Assembly: GCF_014204945.1 (NCBI RefSeq)
Contig: NZ_JACHMN010000003.1
Location: 2,232,001 to 2,296,000, forward strand
Source: Allocatelliglobosispora scoriae
GTDB lineage: Bacteria; Actinomycetota; Actinomycetes; Mycobacteriales; Micromonosporaceae
Reading direction: 5' to 3'
Length of the DNA: 64,000 nt
A program made the position numbers and the translations under genes. Of the stretch, positions 34,942 through 43,739 are shown in pieces. The stretch's first letter is position 1. Each line of letters begins with the position of its first letter. The notes under the pieces were generated by a model. It was not told the origin of the DNA. It ran no database searches and worked only from the letters and a program-made list of their open reading frames with translations.

Positions 34942-35010
34942 CAACTCTTCAAGAGTTGGTGCCATGGCGGTGCAGCGGCCGGGCCGATGACACCAACTCT
35001 TGAAGAGTTG
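34942..35010. repeat. Family-1 dispersed palindrome, inverted pair
   Basis: Two 17-bp palindromes CAACTCTT-S-AAGAGTTG (34942-34958, 34994-35010) lie in inverted orientation. Together they give 20-bp perfect arms (34942-34961, 34991-35010) with a 29-base loop. It sits between lrp and the ABC-F gene on the plus strand. The same unit recurs at 6048, 36692, 43653 and 51500. Confidence 0.85.
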
Positions 35011-35039
35011 CTGTTTTGGGGGGTCGGTAGGCTGCGCTG

Positions 35040-36677
35040 GTGAGCGCCACCCTTGTCGCCAAGTCCCTCGCCGCCGGTCACGGTGAGCGCGTCCTCTTCG
35101 CCGACCTCGACCTCGTCGTGGCGCCCGGCGACGTGATCGGACTGGTCGGCGTCAACGGCGCGGGCAAGTCCACGCTGCTGCGCCTGCTCGCCGGGATCGA
35201 CACCCCGGAGGAGGGCGCCATCGCGCTGAGCCCGCCGACCGCCACCGTCGGCCACCTGCCGCAGGAGCCCGATCGCCGCGAGGGCGAGTCGGTCGGCGGG
35301 TTCCTCGCTCGGCGTACCGGTGTCGCCGCCGCTCAGCAGGCCCTCGACGCCGCCGCCGAGGCACTCGGGGTGGGCGGTCCCGGCGCGGACGACGCCTACG
35401 CCGACGCGCTGGAGCGGTGGCTCGCCCTCGGCGGCGCCGACCTCGACGAGCGCGCCGGGACCGTCGCGGCGGAGATCGGCCTCGGCGTGAGCCTGGACCA
35501 CCCGATGACGGCGCTCTCCGGCGGCCAGGCCGCCCGCGCCGGGATGGCATCGCTGCTGCTCAGCCGCTACGACATCTTCCTGCTCGACGAGCCCACCAAC
35601 GACCTGGACCTGGCGGGACTGGACCGGCTGGAGCGCTTCGTCATCGAGCTGCGCGCCGGGACCGTGCTGATCAGCCACGACCGGGAGTTCCTCGCGCGGA
35701 CGGCGACCCGGATCGTCGAGCTGGACCTCGCCCAGCAGCAGGTGCGCGAGTACGGCGGCGGGTACGCCGGCTACCTCGTCGAGCGGGAGATCGCCCGCAA
35801 GCACGCCCGCGACGACTACGAGCAGTACGCCGACACCCGCGCCGCCCTCGTCGAGCGCGGCAACATGCAGCGCTCCTGGATGGAGAAGGGTGTCAAGAAC
35901 GCCCGCCGCAAGGCGCCCGACAACGACAAGATCGGGCGCAAGTTCCGCAGCGAGGCGACGGAGAAGCAGGCCTCGAAGGCGCGCCAGACCGAGCGGATGA
36001 TCGAGCGGCTGGAGGTGGTGGAGGAGCCCCGCAAGGAGTGGGAGCTGCGGATGGAGATCGCCGTGGCGCCCCGGGCCGGTGCCGTCGTCGCCACCCTCAA
36101 CGGTGCCGTGGTGCACCGGGGCGGGTTCACCCTCGGCCCCGTGGACCTGCGCATCGACTGGGCCGACCGGGTCGCCATCACCGGCGCCAACGGCTCCGGC
36201 AAGTCGACGTTGATCGCGGCGCTGCTCGGTCGCGTACCCGTCGATGCAGGGAGTGCGGCGCTCGGACCGGGAGTCGTCGTCGGCGAGGTGGACCAGGCCA
36301 GGGCGCGGTTCTTCGGCGCGGAGCGCCTGCTGGACGCCTTCGGCGCGGCCGTGCCCGACACGGAGCCCGCGGAGGTCCGCACGCTGCTGGCGAAGTTCGG
36401 CCTGCGCGCGGCGCACGTGCTGCGACCGGCGTCGACGCTGTCGCCCGGCGAGCGGACCCGGGCCGCGCTCGCGCTGCTGCAGGCCCGCGGGGTCAACCTG
36501 CTCGTCCTCGACGAGCCCACCAACCACCTGGACCTGCCCGCGATCGAGCAGCTGGAGTCGGCGCTCGACTCCTTCCCCGGCACGCTGCTGCTCGTCACCC
36601 ACGACCGGCAGCTGCTCTCGGCGGTGCGCACCAACCGGCACGTCGAGGTCGACGCCGGCCGGGTCACCAGCTCCTGA
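35040..36677 (+). CDS. ABC-F family ATPase
   Basis: 545 residues with two nucleotide-binding domains and no membrane part. Walker A: GVNGAGKST and TGANGSGKST. Signatures: LSGGQAARAG and LSPGERTRAAL. Walker B with DEPTNDLDL and DEPTNHLDL. The linker (about 260-330) is charged and helical, as in ribosome-acting ABC-F proteins that alter translation or protect from ribosome antibiotics. It is shorter than the long-linker antibiotic-resistance type, so a general translation factor role is as likely as resistance. GTG start at 35040. Confidence 0.92.
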   Translation: MSATLVAKSLAAGHGERVLFADLDLVVAPGDVIGLVGVNGAGKSTLLRLLAGIDTPEEGAIALSPPTATVGHLPQEPDRREGESVGGFLARRTGVAAAQQALDAAAEALGVGGPGADDAYADALERWLALGGADLDERAGTVAAEIGLGVSLDHPMTALSGGQAARAGMASLLLSRYDIFLLDEPTNDLDLAGLDRLERFVIELRAGTVLISHDREFLARTATRIVELDLAQQQVREYGGGYAGYLVEREIARKHARDDYEQYADTRAALVERGNMQRSWMEKGVKNARRKAPDNDKIGRKFRSEATEKQASKARQTERMIERLEVVEEPRKEWELRMEIAVAPRAGAVVATLNGAVVHRGGFTLGPVDLRIDWADRVAITGANGSGKSTLIAALLGRVPVDAGSAALGPGVVVGEVDQARARFFGAERLLDAFGAAVPDTEPAEVRTLLAKFGLRAAHVLRPASTLSPGERTRAALALLQARGVNLLVLDEPTNHLDLPAIEQLESALDSFPGTLLLVTHDRQLLSAVRTNRHVEVDAGRVTSS

Positions 36678-36691
36678 GCCGCGCCGATCAC

Positions 36692-36720
36692 CAAGATCGC
36701 CGCAACTCTTGAAGGGTCGG
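36692..36720. repeat. Degenerate family-1 half element
   Basis: CAAGATCGCCG followed by CAACTCTTGAAGGGTCG: one repeat unit with the right half mutated, and no inverted partner. It lies after the ABC-F stop and before the convergent phosphatase gene. Confidence 0.65.
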
Positions 36721-36763
36721 TGTCATCGGCGCGCGGTGCCGCCGGTGCGGGGAGTCGGCGCCG

Positions 36764-37327
36764 TCAGGCGTTCCAGCGGAGCAGGACCGGAGTCTCGCGC
36801 TCGTAACCGAGCACCGACAGCGTGCCGGTCTCCAACCGGAACAACTCGCCGCCGGCGGGCGGCAGGCCCAGCCACCGGGCCACCAGGACCCGCAGCATGT
36901 GGCCGTGGCCGACGAGCGCGACATCCCCGCCCGGCAGCAGCGTCCGGGCCCGGTCCAGCACCCGGTCCGCCCGCGCGGCGACCTGGGAGGGCGCTTCGCC
37001 GCCGGGGCAGCCGTCCCGCCACACCGTCCACCCGGGACTCGTCAGCCGGATCTCCGGCGTGGTGATGCCCTCATAGGAGCCGTACTCCCATTCGCGCAGG
37101 TCGGTGTCGGTGTCGGTGACCTCGAGTCCGGCGAGCTTCGCGGTGCGCTGGGCGCGGGCCATGGGGCTGGCGTAGATCGCGGCGAACGCCCGCCCGGCCA
37201 GCCTCGGCGCGAGCGCGGCGGCCTGCCGCTCGCCCTCGGCGGTCAGCGGCAGGTCGGTGTGGGACGTGTGCCGACCGGCGAGCGACCACTCGGTCTGCCC
37301 GTGCCGGATGAGAACGATCTCGCGCAT
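36764..37327 (-). CDS. Histidine phosphatase (phosphoglycerate-mutase-like)
   Basis: 187 residues. Phosphohistidine motif LIRHGQTEW at residues 5-13; partners REWEYGSYEG and the second catalytic histidine in VALVGHGHMLRVL. The size suits small-molecule phosphatases of the cobC/gpmB group rather than glycolytic mutase. The ATG at 37327 was chosen because the motif starts within five residues. The LtrA-like gene upstream ends four bases away, so the two are probably co-transcribed. Confidence 0.9.
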   Translation of the reverse strand: MREIVLIRHGQTEWSLAGRHTSHTDLPLTAEGERQAAALAPRLAGRAFAAIYASPMARAQRTAKLAGLEVTDTDTDLREWEYGSYEGITTPEIRLTSPGWTVWRDGCPGGEAPSQVAARADRVLDRARTLLPGGDVALVGHGHMLRVLVARWLGLPPAGGELFRLETGTLSVLGYERETPVLLRWNA

Positions 37328-37331
37328 GGCC

Positions 37332-38582
37332 TCACCGTAGCTCCCCCGGAGGCACCTCGCCGGACAAGCGAGCCGCCTGCCGCTCGGCGAGCTTCGGGTA
37401 GGCGGCCTGCCACCCCGCCGCGGCGAGGAGCCCGACCGCGAGCGTCCAGGCCGGCAGCGCGCCGCCCGCCAGCCCCAGCAGCAGCGGCAGGGCCACGGCC
37501 GGGACCGAGAAGCCGACGATCCACTGTGCCGGTGCCTTCGTCGCGACACCGGTCGCGAGCAGGGTGGCGAAGTAGAGGGCCATCCCGCCGCAGAGGATCC
37601 AGCGCATGCTCGTGCCCATGTGCCCGTCGGGGTGCTCGGCCATCGAGCCCAGCCCGGCAGCGGTGGCGGTGATGCCGAGCGTCATCGCGAAGTGGGCCGG
37701 GATGGCGAGCCAGGGCGGCGTCTGCCGGGTGCCGATCGGCACGGCGCTGGAGCCGTAGGCCAGCGCCAGCCACCACAGGCAGACGAGCAGCCCGAAACCG
37801 GCGAGAGCGGTGAACCACAGCGCCCGGCTCCACTCGACCTCGGCGGCCGCGCCGACGACCTGGGCGACCGCCTCGCCGAGCACGATGATGATGAAGAGTC
37901 CGAGCCGTTCCCGCAGGTGGGAGCCGTCGACGACGGCCGGGATGAGGCGCAGCGGCTCCCGTTCGCGGCGCTGCGGCCGCCCGCGCTGCGCCTTGCGCGC
38001 CGCGTTGGTGATCCGGGCCCGCTCGCTGAACTCCTCCTTGGCCCGCGCCTCGGCGAGCAGGTGCGCCGGGTTGCGGCCCTGGGCCATCGAGAGCCCGATC
38101 TCCAGGGCGATGCCGACCGCCCAGAGCCAGTAGCGGGCCGGAGGCTCGACCCAGATCGAGATCACCCAGGGCACGAAGCCCGCCCCGAGCTGCGCGGCGG
38201 GCCAGGCCGTCAGAATCGTCCCGGTACGCCGCCAAGTGCCCATCGCCAGCCACTTGCACACGACGTAGGCGATCGCGAAGACCGCGCCCCGGTCGTGGGT
38301 GACCTCGGGGATCGAGGCGGCCATGACGGCGATCCCGAACATCGCCAGCAGCATCGACCGGGCCCTCGTCCGCCCACCCGCCACATTGGCGTAGAGAGTG
38401 AAGCTCGTCCACACGCTCCAGACGGCGTAGTAGAGCAGCACGAACAGGCCGACCTTGCCGATCCCCGGGCCGCCGTGCAGCAGGTGGGCGAGCTGCGCGA
38501 CGGCGACCACGACGACGAGATCGAAGAAGAGTTCGAGCCAGCTCGCGTGGCGCTCGCTGGTCCCGACGGCGGCTTCGCTCAT
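37332..38582 (-). CDS. Low-temperature-requirement A (LtrA) family membrane protein
   Basis: 416 residues with about ten membrane helices. The N-terminal SWLELFFDLVVVVAVAQLAHLL and the central HLRERLGLFIIIVLGEAV motif identify LtrA. A basic loop (about 170-215) separates the halves. The biochemical function of the family is not established. The ATG at 38582 was chosen because the family motif begins within 15 residues; the upstream extension of the frame is not conserved-looking. It is followed closely by the phosphatase gene. Confidence 0.9.
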   Translation of the reverse strand: MSEAAVGTSERHASWLELFFDLVVVVAVAQLAHLLHGGPGIGKVGLFVLLYYAVWSVWTSFTLYANVAGGRTRARSMLLAMFGIAVMAASIPEVTHDRGAVFAIAYVVCKWLAMGTWRRTGTILTAWPAAQLGAGFVPWVISIWVEPPARYWLWAVGIALEIGLSMAQGRNPAHLLAEARAKEEFSERARITNAARKAQRGRPQRREREPLRLIPAVVDGSHLRERLGLFIIIVLGEAVAQVVGAAAEVEWSRALWFTALAGFGLLVCLWWLALAYGSSAVPIGTRQTPPWLAIPAHFAMTLGITATAAGLGSMAEHPDGHMGTSMRWILCGGMALYFATLLATGVATKAPAQWIVGFSVPAVALPLLLGLAGGALPAWTLAVGLLAAAGWQAAYPKLAERQAARLSGEVPPGELR

Positions 38583-38709
38583 GATCGTTACTATGCCAGC
38601 CGGATCAGCCGCGGGGAGGCGCGGTGCGCATGGGGTGTTCGGGCCAGGCGCGGGTCGGCCGATCGGGTGATGAATTGCTGTCAAATCATCACCAAAGAGC
38701 ATGATCACG

Positions 38710-38740
38710 TTGACATCGGAAGTGTCGCTTTCGTTAAAGT
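38710..38740 (+). promoter_or_regulatory. Possible promoter of the RlpA-like gene
   Basis: TTGACA (38710-38715) is followed by TTAAAG/TAAAGT at 38734-38740, a spacing of 18-19 bases, in an AT-rich patch about 40 bases before the TTG start. Confidence 0.4.
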
Positions 38741-38778
38741 CCCACCTCGGCCCGTCGTCCCACCGAAAGGTCACGATC

Positions 38779-39444
38779 TTGCCAGGCAGACATACGGCTG
38801 AGTTCCCGAAGCCCGACTTCGACCAGAAGCCGGCCGACCCGAAGCCGACGTTCGACAAGCCGGCTCCCCGGCACGCCCGCAGTGGACCGCTGCTCCCGCT
38901 CGCCTCGGCGGCGGTGGCGACCGTGATCCTCGCCGGCGGCGCCTACAGCGTCAGCCAGATGAGCTTCGAGCCCGACGGCCAGGCCACCCTCGCCATCGAC
39001 CGGGAGCCCGGGCACGTCTCCCGCAACCTGCAGCGCGACGCGGCCCCGTCGCCGTCGGCATCGGCGTCGCCCACGGCGATCCCGACGCCCTCGGTCACGC
39101 CGACGCCGTCGCCGACGAAGGCGGTCGTCAAGCCGTCCCCCACGCCGAAGAGCAGGGTCGTCTCCTCCGGCAGCTGCGAGGCGTCGTTCTACGACGAGCC
39201 GCAGGGCACCGCGAACGGCGAGGTCTTCGACCCGACCGCGATGACCGCCGCGCACAAGACCCTCAAGTTCAACTCCCGGGTCCGCGTCACCAACATCGCC
39301 AACGGCAAGTCGGTGATCGTGCGCATCAACGACCGCGGCCCCTACATCGACGGCCGCTGCCTCGACCTGTCGAGCGCGGCGTTCGCGAAGATCGCGAGCC
39401 TGGGCGCGGGCCACGCGGAGGTCAGGTACGAGGTGCTCGGCTAG
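38779..39444 (+). CDS. RlpA-like double-psi beta-barrel protein
   Basis: 221 residues. The TTG at 38779 was chosen because AAAGG lies eight bases upstream. A cytoplasmic Pro/Lys-rich tail (1-35), one membrane helix (LLPLASAAVATVILAGGAYS), a Ser/Pro/Thr linker, then the C-terminal RlpA-like barrel (about 135-221): SCEASFYDEPQGTANGE, VRVTNIANGKSVIVRINDRG with the conserved Asp of NDRGPY, and CLDLSSAAFAKI. Related RlpA proteins cleave naked glycan strands of peptidoglycan; there is no SPOR domain here. A cell-wall role outside the membrane is expected. Confidence 0.86.
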   Translation: MPGRHTAEFPKPDFDQKPADPKPTFDKPAPRHARSGPLLPLASAAVATVILAGGAYSVSQMSFEPDGQATLAIDREPGHVSRNLQRDAAPSPSASASPTAIPTPSVTPTPSPTKAVVKPSPTPKSRVVSSGSCEASFYDEPQGTANGEVFDPTAMTAAHKTLKFNSRVRVTNIANGKSVIVRINDRGPYIDGRCLDLSSAAFAKIASLGAGHAEVRYEVLG

Positions 39445-39455
39445 CCTGTGCGGCT

Positions 39456-40061
39456 ATGAGCGACGAGCTGATCGAGACCCGGGCCACCTATGACGTGATC
39501 GCACCCGAGTTCGCCAAGGTCGTCGCGACCGGCTATCCCGGCCTTCACCAGGACGTGGCCCGCATGCGCGAGGCCGTCGGACCGCAGGCGTGGGTCGCCG
39601 ACATCGGCTGCGGCCCCGGCCGCGACTCCGCCCTGCTGCGCGAGTCCGGCCTGCGGGTCGTCTCGCTCGACCTCTCCGAGGGCATGCTGCGCGCGGGCGA
39701 CCTCCGCGGCAAGGTCCAGGCCGACATGCGGGCCCTGCCGCTGCGCGGTGGGTCGCTCGACGGGATCTGGTGCCAGGCCGCGCTTCTCCACATTCCCCGG
39801 GGGTACGCCCCCAGCGTCCTCGCCGGATTCGCCTGCGTGCTGCGGCCGGGCGGGCGCCTGCACCTCAGCGTCGCGGCGGGGGAGTCGCAGGGCTGGGAGG
39901 TGGCGGAGAACTACGCCTCGCCTCAGCGTCGATGGTTCACCTATCACACCCGGCCGGGCATCGAGGCGCTGCTCACGGCCGCCGGGTTCGCCGTCGCCGA
40001 GGTGCGCGAGCACGAGCACCACCGGTCGTGGCTGACGATCGCGGCGCACACCGCCATTTGA
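39456..40061 (+). CDS. Class I SAM-dependent methyltransferase
   Basis: 201 residues. SAM motif I VADIGCGPGRDSALLRE, acidic SLDLSEGML, then DMRALPLRGGSLDGIWCQAALLHIP as motifs II and III. The substrate is unknown; the size is that of small UbiE/COQ5-like or type-11 methyltransferases. The ATG lies 12 bases after the RlpA-like stop, so co-transcription is likely. A VOC gene follows. Confidence 0.9.
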   Translation: MSDELIETRATYDVIAPEFAKVVATGYPGLHQDVARMREAVGPQAWVADIGCGPGRDSALLRESGLRVVSLDLSEGMLRAGDLRGKVQADMRALPLRGGSLDGIWCQAALLHIPRGYAPSVLAGFACVLRPGGRLHLSVAAGESQGWEVAENYASPQRRWFTYHTRPGIEALLTAAGFAVAEVREHEHHRSWLTIAAHTAI

Positions 40062-40093
40062 TCGATGGCCCGCTGTCGGCCACGATGGGCGTC

Positions 40094-40456
40094 ATGGCCG
40101 ACCTCGTGACGAAGCTCCTGCCCATCCTGCGCGTACCCGACCTCGACGCCGAGCGGCGCTTCTACGACTCGTTCGGGCTGCGCACGACCTATGCGGGCGA
40201 GGAGTACCCGGACTTCGTCGCGGTCGGCAACGACTCCGTCGAGTTCGGACTCTCCAAGGGCGCGGGCGCGGATTCGACGTCGTTCCAGTGGCAGCTCGGT
40301 GTCAGCGATGTGGACGCCGTCGTCGAGGTCTGCGAGCTGGGCGGCTTCGCCTACCGGGTGGAGGTCGAGGAGCCCGGTGACGGCTGGCTCTACCGCGTCG
40401 TCAAGGTGATCGCGCCGAGCGGTGCCGAGGTGTGGTTCGAGGGCGACCGGGAATAG
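40094..40456 (+). CDS. VOC / glyoxalase-bleomycin-resistance-like protein
   Basis: 120 residues from ATG 40094 (ATG 40085 also possible). One VOC repeat pair: KLLPILRVPDLDAERRFYDSFG, a second strand set FQWQLGVSDVDAV and the C-terminal IAPSGAEVWFEGD. The metal-ligand histidines of glyoxalase I are not evident, so it is more likely a binding protein of the bleomycin-resistance type than a metal enzyme. It converges with smpB, whose stop is one base away. Confidence 0.85.
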   Translation: MADLVTKLLPILRVPDLDAERRFYDSFGLRTTYAGEEYPDFVAVGNDSVEFGLSKGAGADSTSFQWQLGVSDVDAVVEVCELGGFAYRVEVEEPGDGWLYRVVKVIAPSGAEVWFEGDRE

Positions 40457-40457
40457 G

Positions 40458-40949
40458 TCAGCGGTCGCGGCCCTTGGGGATGCCCTTGAGATGGCGGCCC
40501 AGCTCCCGGGCGATCTCCCGGTTGGCGTCGCGGGTGGCGAGGGTCTGCCGCTTGTCGAAGTCGCGCTTGCCCTTCGCCAGCCCCAGTTCGACCTTCGCCC
40601 AGCCGTTCTCGATATACATCGTCAGCGGGACGAGGGTCATGCCGCCCTCGCGTACCTTGGTGAGGATCTTGTCGATCTCCGACCGGTGCAGCAGCAGCTT
40701 GCGCGTCCGCCGGGGCTGGTGGTTGGTCCACGTGCCGTACCAGTACTCCGCGATGTAGAGGTTGTGCAGCATCAGCTCGCCGTCGCGCTCCTGGCCGAAG
40801 GCGTCGACCAGCGACACCTTGCCCTGGCGGACCGCCTTGATCTCGGTGCCGCGCAGCACGAGCCCCGCCTCGTAGGTCTTGACGATGGCGTAGTCGTGCA
40901 GCGCCTTCCGGTTCGAGGCGATGAGCTTGCGACCGGTCTCTCTTCCCAC
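40458..40949 (-). CDS. smpB: SmpB, tmRNA-binding protein
   Basis: 163 residues, normal length. SmpB signatures: [48 protein letters not shown] and [10 protein letters not shown], with the basic C-terminal tail ([10 protein letters not shown]). It binds tmRNA and places it in stalled ribosomes for trans-translation. GTG start at 40949. No tmRNA gene was found next to it, unlike in many genomes. Confidence 0.97.
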   Translation of the reverse strand: MGRETGRKLIASNRKALHDYAIVKTYEAGLVLRGTEIKAVRQGKVSLVDAFGQERDGELMLHNLYIAEYWYGTWTNHQPRRTRKLLLHRSEIDKILTKVREGGMTLVPLTMYIENGWAKVELGLAKGKRDFDKRQTLATRDANREIARELGRHLKGIPKGRDR

Positions 40950-40958
40950 GGTCCCAGG

Positions 40959-42041
40959 CTATCGGTCCCGGTCGCCGGAGTTGAACCGCACGTCATGGGC
41001 GGTCGCGTCGGCGGCGGCGAAGGCGAGCAGCCGGTAGCCCTCCTCGATCAGCTCGCTCCGGTCGACGGTGGGGATCTGGCTGAACGGCCGGACCACCAGC
41101 GTCGCGGCGCCCTTCAGCCAGGTGATCTTCCAGATGGCGCGGACGAACCCGTCGACCAGCACCGTCCCCGGAATCAGGCCGGGAGTCTTGAAGATGGTCC
41201 GGTACTGCTCCTGCGTCATGATCCGGCTCGGGTCGTCGTGGGCGAGCAGGATGTTGTCGAAGTCGGCGATGAAGCGGCCCGGTGCCGGGGTCTCCGGATC
41301 CGGCAGCGGTGCGTCCGGCAGGTCGAAGAGCTCGTCGCCGTCCTCGCCGCGGTGGGTCACCAGCCTGTCGCCGAGCAGCTCGGTCACCTCGTGCAGGTGG
41401 GTCAGGCCCGACCAGGCCTCCATGTCGTCGACCGTGGCCGGTCCGAAGGCGGTGAGGTAGAGCGTGATCAGGTCGGCGACCGTCATCGAGGGCGCGGCGG
41501 GCTGGTCGCCGAGCCACGACTCCATCGCCGTGTAGACCGGCTGCCCGACGGCGCCCCAGAGCCCGCTCGGCGGCACCTGGACCAGCGGTACCGCCACCCG
41601 GGCGGACGCACCGAGCGCGTTCGCCTTCAGATCCGGCCAGCGCTGCGCGAGCAGGGTGCCGAGCTCGCCGAGGGTCAGCGGCCGGTCCGCGAGGTGCTCC
41701 CGGGTCAGCCGGGCCACCTCGGCGAGGTCGAAGCCGGGCAGGCCGCCGTACTGCGCCGCCTGGACCAGGGGTCGGATCGCCACGGCGTCGCGGGCGCTCA
41801 CCAGGTGCACCGAGGAGCGCATGAGCGCCACCCGGACGGCCTGCCGGCTCTCCAGCAGCCCCGTCAGCTCGCCGAGCTCGAACTGCGCCAGCCGCGACCA
41901 CAGCCCGACGTAGGGCGGGTTCGGCGACTGCGCCTGGAGCCCGACGAGGTGCTCGATCGCGTCGAGCGGTCCCATCGCCGACCGCTCCAGCAGGAGCTGG
42001 CGGGCGAGCAGGGCACGGTTGAGCGCACGACGGGTCAGCAT
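40959..42041 (-). CDS. AlkZ/AlkX-type winged-helix DNA glycosylase family (HTH_42)
   Basis: 360 residues. It matches the winged-helix family once called DUF1006/YcaQ, whose members AlkZ and YcaQ unhook DNA interstrand crosslinks. The catalytic QxQ motif is present at the expected place (LQAQ, Gln36 and Gln38). MRSSVHLVSARDA and the C-terminal GTVLVDGFVRAIWK are other family blocks. In actinomycetes such genes often protect producers of DNA-alkylating metabolites, but many are general repair enzymes. It ends ten bases before smpB; a family-2 hairpin lies upstream of its start. Confidence 0.87.
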   Translation of the reverse strand: MLTRRALNRALLARQLLLERSAMGPLDAIEHLVGLQAQSPNPPYVGLWSRLAQFELGELTGLLESRQAVRVALMRSSVHLVSARDAVAIRPLVQAAQYGGLPGFDLAEVARLTREHLADRPLTLGELGTLLAQRWPDLKANALGASARVAVPLVQVPPSGLWGAVGQPVYTAMESWLGDQPAAPSMTVADLITLYLTAFGPATVDDMEAWSGLTHLHEVTELLGDRLVTHRGEDGDELFDLPDAPLPDPETPAPGRFIADFDNILLAHDDPSRIMTQEQYRTIFKTPGLIPGTVLVDGFVRAIWKITWLKGAATLVVRPFSQIPTVDRSELIEEGYRLLAFAAADATAHDVRFNSGDRDR

Positions 42042-42061
42042 CCAGCGATCCTCCCACCCCC

Positions 42062-42127
42062 GTCACGTTTTGCTGCAAAGCGTGGTCATTTCGCGCGCCG
42101 AGGCCACGCTTTGCAGCAAAACGTGAC
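42062..42127. repeat. Family-2 dispersed inverted repeat
   Basis: Perfect 24-bp arms (42062-42085, 42104-42127; outer end GTCACGTTTTGCTGCAAAGC) with an 18-base loop. It lies directly after the GNAT stop and before the AlkZ-like gene, both leftward. Other copies are at 8047 and 62143. Confidence 0.85.
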
Positions 42128-42762
42128 TAGGCGCCGAACATGTGGCGGCAGGGGGGCAGGTTGTCGATCCGGACCCCGTGGTCGGGGTGGCGCGCCTGCC
42201 ACTGCGCCCGGGTCATGCGGAGGCGGACCATGTCGTCCGCGCCGGTGCCGCGGCGGTGGCGGGTACGGCCGTTGTCGGCGTACCCGACGGCGGTGGAGAC
42301 GCCGAGTGACGCGGCGTTGTCGTGCCACGCCTCGGTCTGCGCCGCCTGGGCCGCGAGGCCTTCGAAGGCGAGCGCGAGCACCGCGATGCGCATGCGTTTG
42401 CCGAGGCCGCGACCCTGCGCGGACGGGGTGAGCCAGGACGACGTCTCGACCGTGCGCAGGGCGGCGAAGTCGCGGGCCTCCAGCTCCTGCCAGCCGACCA
42501 GCGCGCCGCCCGTGAAGACGGCGAAGGGGAGCTTCCAGTCGTCGGGCCGCCAGCCGCCGACCCGCTCCCAGTAGGACTGGAACACCGTCATCGCGTGCCG
42601 CTGCGCGGGATCGTCGCTGAGCGCGGGCAGGCCCGGGTCGGTCTCCAGGTCGGCGGGCTGGATCCGGGCGAGCGGCACCAGGTCCGCCTCGGTGACCGGG
42701 CGCAGCATCAGGTCACCGGCGGTGAGGCGAAGATCGAAGAGCGGCCAGTACGGGTGCGGCAT
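42127..42762 (-). CDS. GNAT-family N-acetyltransferase
   Basis: 211 residues from ATG 42762. The acetyl-CoA loop is SAQGRGLGKRMR in the middle, preceded by the typical strand (VETSSWLTP) and followed by AWHDNAASLGVSTAVGYADNG, the common Rim-like end. The substrate is unknown. The frame extends upstream to 42834 but the sequence there is not GNAT-like. Its stop codon overlaps the last base of the family-2 hairpin. Confidence 0.87.
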   Translation of the reverse strand: MPHPYWPLFDLRLTAGDLMLRPVTEADLVPLARIQPADLETDPGLPALSDDPAQRHAMTVFQSYWERVGGWRPDDWKLPFAVFTGGALVGWQELEARDFAALRTVETSSWLTPSAQGRGLGKRMRIAVLALAFEGLAAQAAQTEAWHDNAASLGVSTAVGYADNGRTRHRRGTGADDMVRLRMTRAQWQARHPDHGVRIDNLPPCRHMFGA

Positions 42763-42878
42763 GGCCGCATCGTCCCAGGAAGCCGCCGACCGGCGCAGGT
42801 GATGTACACCCGGGGGACAGTACGATTTTTGCACGGATCCTTTGATTCCTTGCGAGAAGGTGATCTACCCTTCGGCCC

Positions 42879-43649
42879 ATGCTGAGAAGACTGGGGACCG
42901 TGGCGGTGGCGCTGGCCGCCCTCGCCGCGTGTAGTTCACCTGCGGAACCTGTGCCGACACCGAGCCCGTCGGCGCTCGCCACGGCCGCACCGGCCGGGCT
43001 CGCCTGCCCGGATCTCGTCCAGGGCGGCACCGTGGTCGCCTTCGGCGCGCCCGGCGAGCACAACCTCGCCGGGGTCGTCATGGGCGACGGCCCCGCCGGG
43101 GTGATCCTGGCGCACCAGTCCAACGGGTCGGTCTGCCAGTGGCTGCCGTTCGCCAAGACCCTCGCCGAGCGGGGCTTGCGGGCCTTCGCCTTCGACATGA
43201 ACGGCGGTGCGTCGTCCGCCTACAGCGGCGCGACGGTGGCGCAGGACGTCGCCACCGCCACGGCCTACCTTCGCGGCCAGGGTGTGACGTCGGTGGTGCT
43301 CGTCGGCGCGTCGATGGGCGGCGCCGCGGTGATCAGCGCGGCTGCCGCGATCACGCCGCCGGTGGACGGGGTCGTCTCCGTCTCGGGTGCGCCCACGTGG
43401 ACCGGGATCGACCCGCTCGCGGCGGCCGGGAAGCTGGCGGTGCCGGCGCTCTTCCTCTGCGCCAAGGGCGACGCGGCCTTCGCGGATGCGGCGACCGCCT
43501 TCGACGCGGCGGTGCCGAAGGGTGTCGACCACAAGCTCGTCATCGTCGACGACGTCGGCCACGGGGTCGCGCTGGTCGATCCGGCCGGCGGCAACGCGCA
43601 GATCCGGGCCGAGCTGCTCGCCTTCATCACGAAGCACGCCCGGAAGTAA
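42879..43649 (+). CDS. Alpha/beta-hydrolase lipoprotein
   Basis: 256 residues. Signal peptide with lipobox LAALAAC at residues 12-18, so it is anchored outside the membrane. Hydrolase core: ILAHQSNGSVCQW (oxyanion region), nucleophile motif VGASMGGAA, acid near FLCAKGDAAF and catalytic His in DVGHGVALV. Dienelactone-hydrolase-like esterase or lipase activity is likely; the substrate is unknown. A family-1 palindrome pair follows four bases after the stop, before the convergent kamA. Confidence 0.88.
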   Translation: MLRRLGTVAVALAALAACSSPAEPVPTPSPSALATAAPAGLACPDLVQGGTVVAFGAPGEHNLAGVVMGDGPAGVILAHQSNGSVCQWLPFAKTLAERGLRAFAFDMNGGASSAYSGATVAQDVATATAYLRGQGVTSVVLVGASMGGAAVISAAAAITPPVDGVVSVSGAPTWTGIDPLAAAGKLAVPALFLCAKGDAAFADAATAFDAAVPKGVDHKLVIVDDVGHGVALVDPAGGNAQIRAELLAFITKHARK

Positions 43650-43652
43650 CGG

Positions 43653-43735
43653 CAAGATCGCCGCAACTCTTCAAGAGTTGTGGGTTCAGGCCGCCAGGCC
43701 TTAACCGCAACTCTTGAAGAGTTGCGGCGATCTTG
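43653..43735. repeat. Family-1 dispersed palindrome, inverted pair
   Basis: Perfect 28-bp arms (43653-43680, 43708-43735) read CAAGATCGCCG plus the 17-bp palindrome; loop of 27 bases. It fills the gap between two convergent genes (stops at 43649 and 43740), so it could serve as a two-way terminator. Confidence 0.88.
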
Positions 43736-43739
43736 GGAA

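Noticed and set aside
36724..37070. Small plus-strand frames opposite the histidine phosphatase
   Set aside because: They are antisense to a gene with intact RHG and catalytic His motifs.
38583..38778. c-di-AMP (ydaO-type) riboswitch before the RlpA-like gene
   Set aside because: Wall-hydrolase genes of actinomycetes often have one, but this leader is too short after the predicted promoter and lacks the conserved core.
40300..41100. tmRNA gene next to smpB
   Set aside because: Both flanks of smpB are filled by protein genes and no tRNA-Ala-like ends or tag frame were seen.
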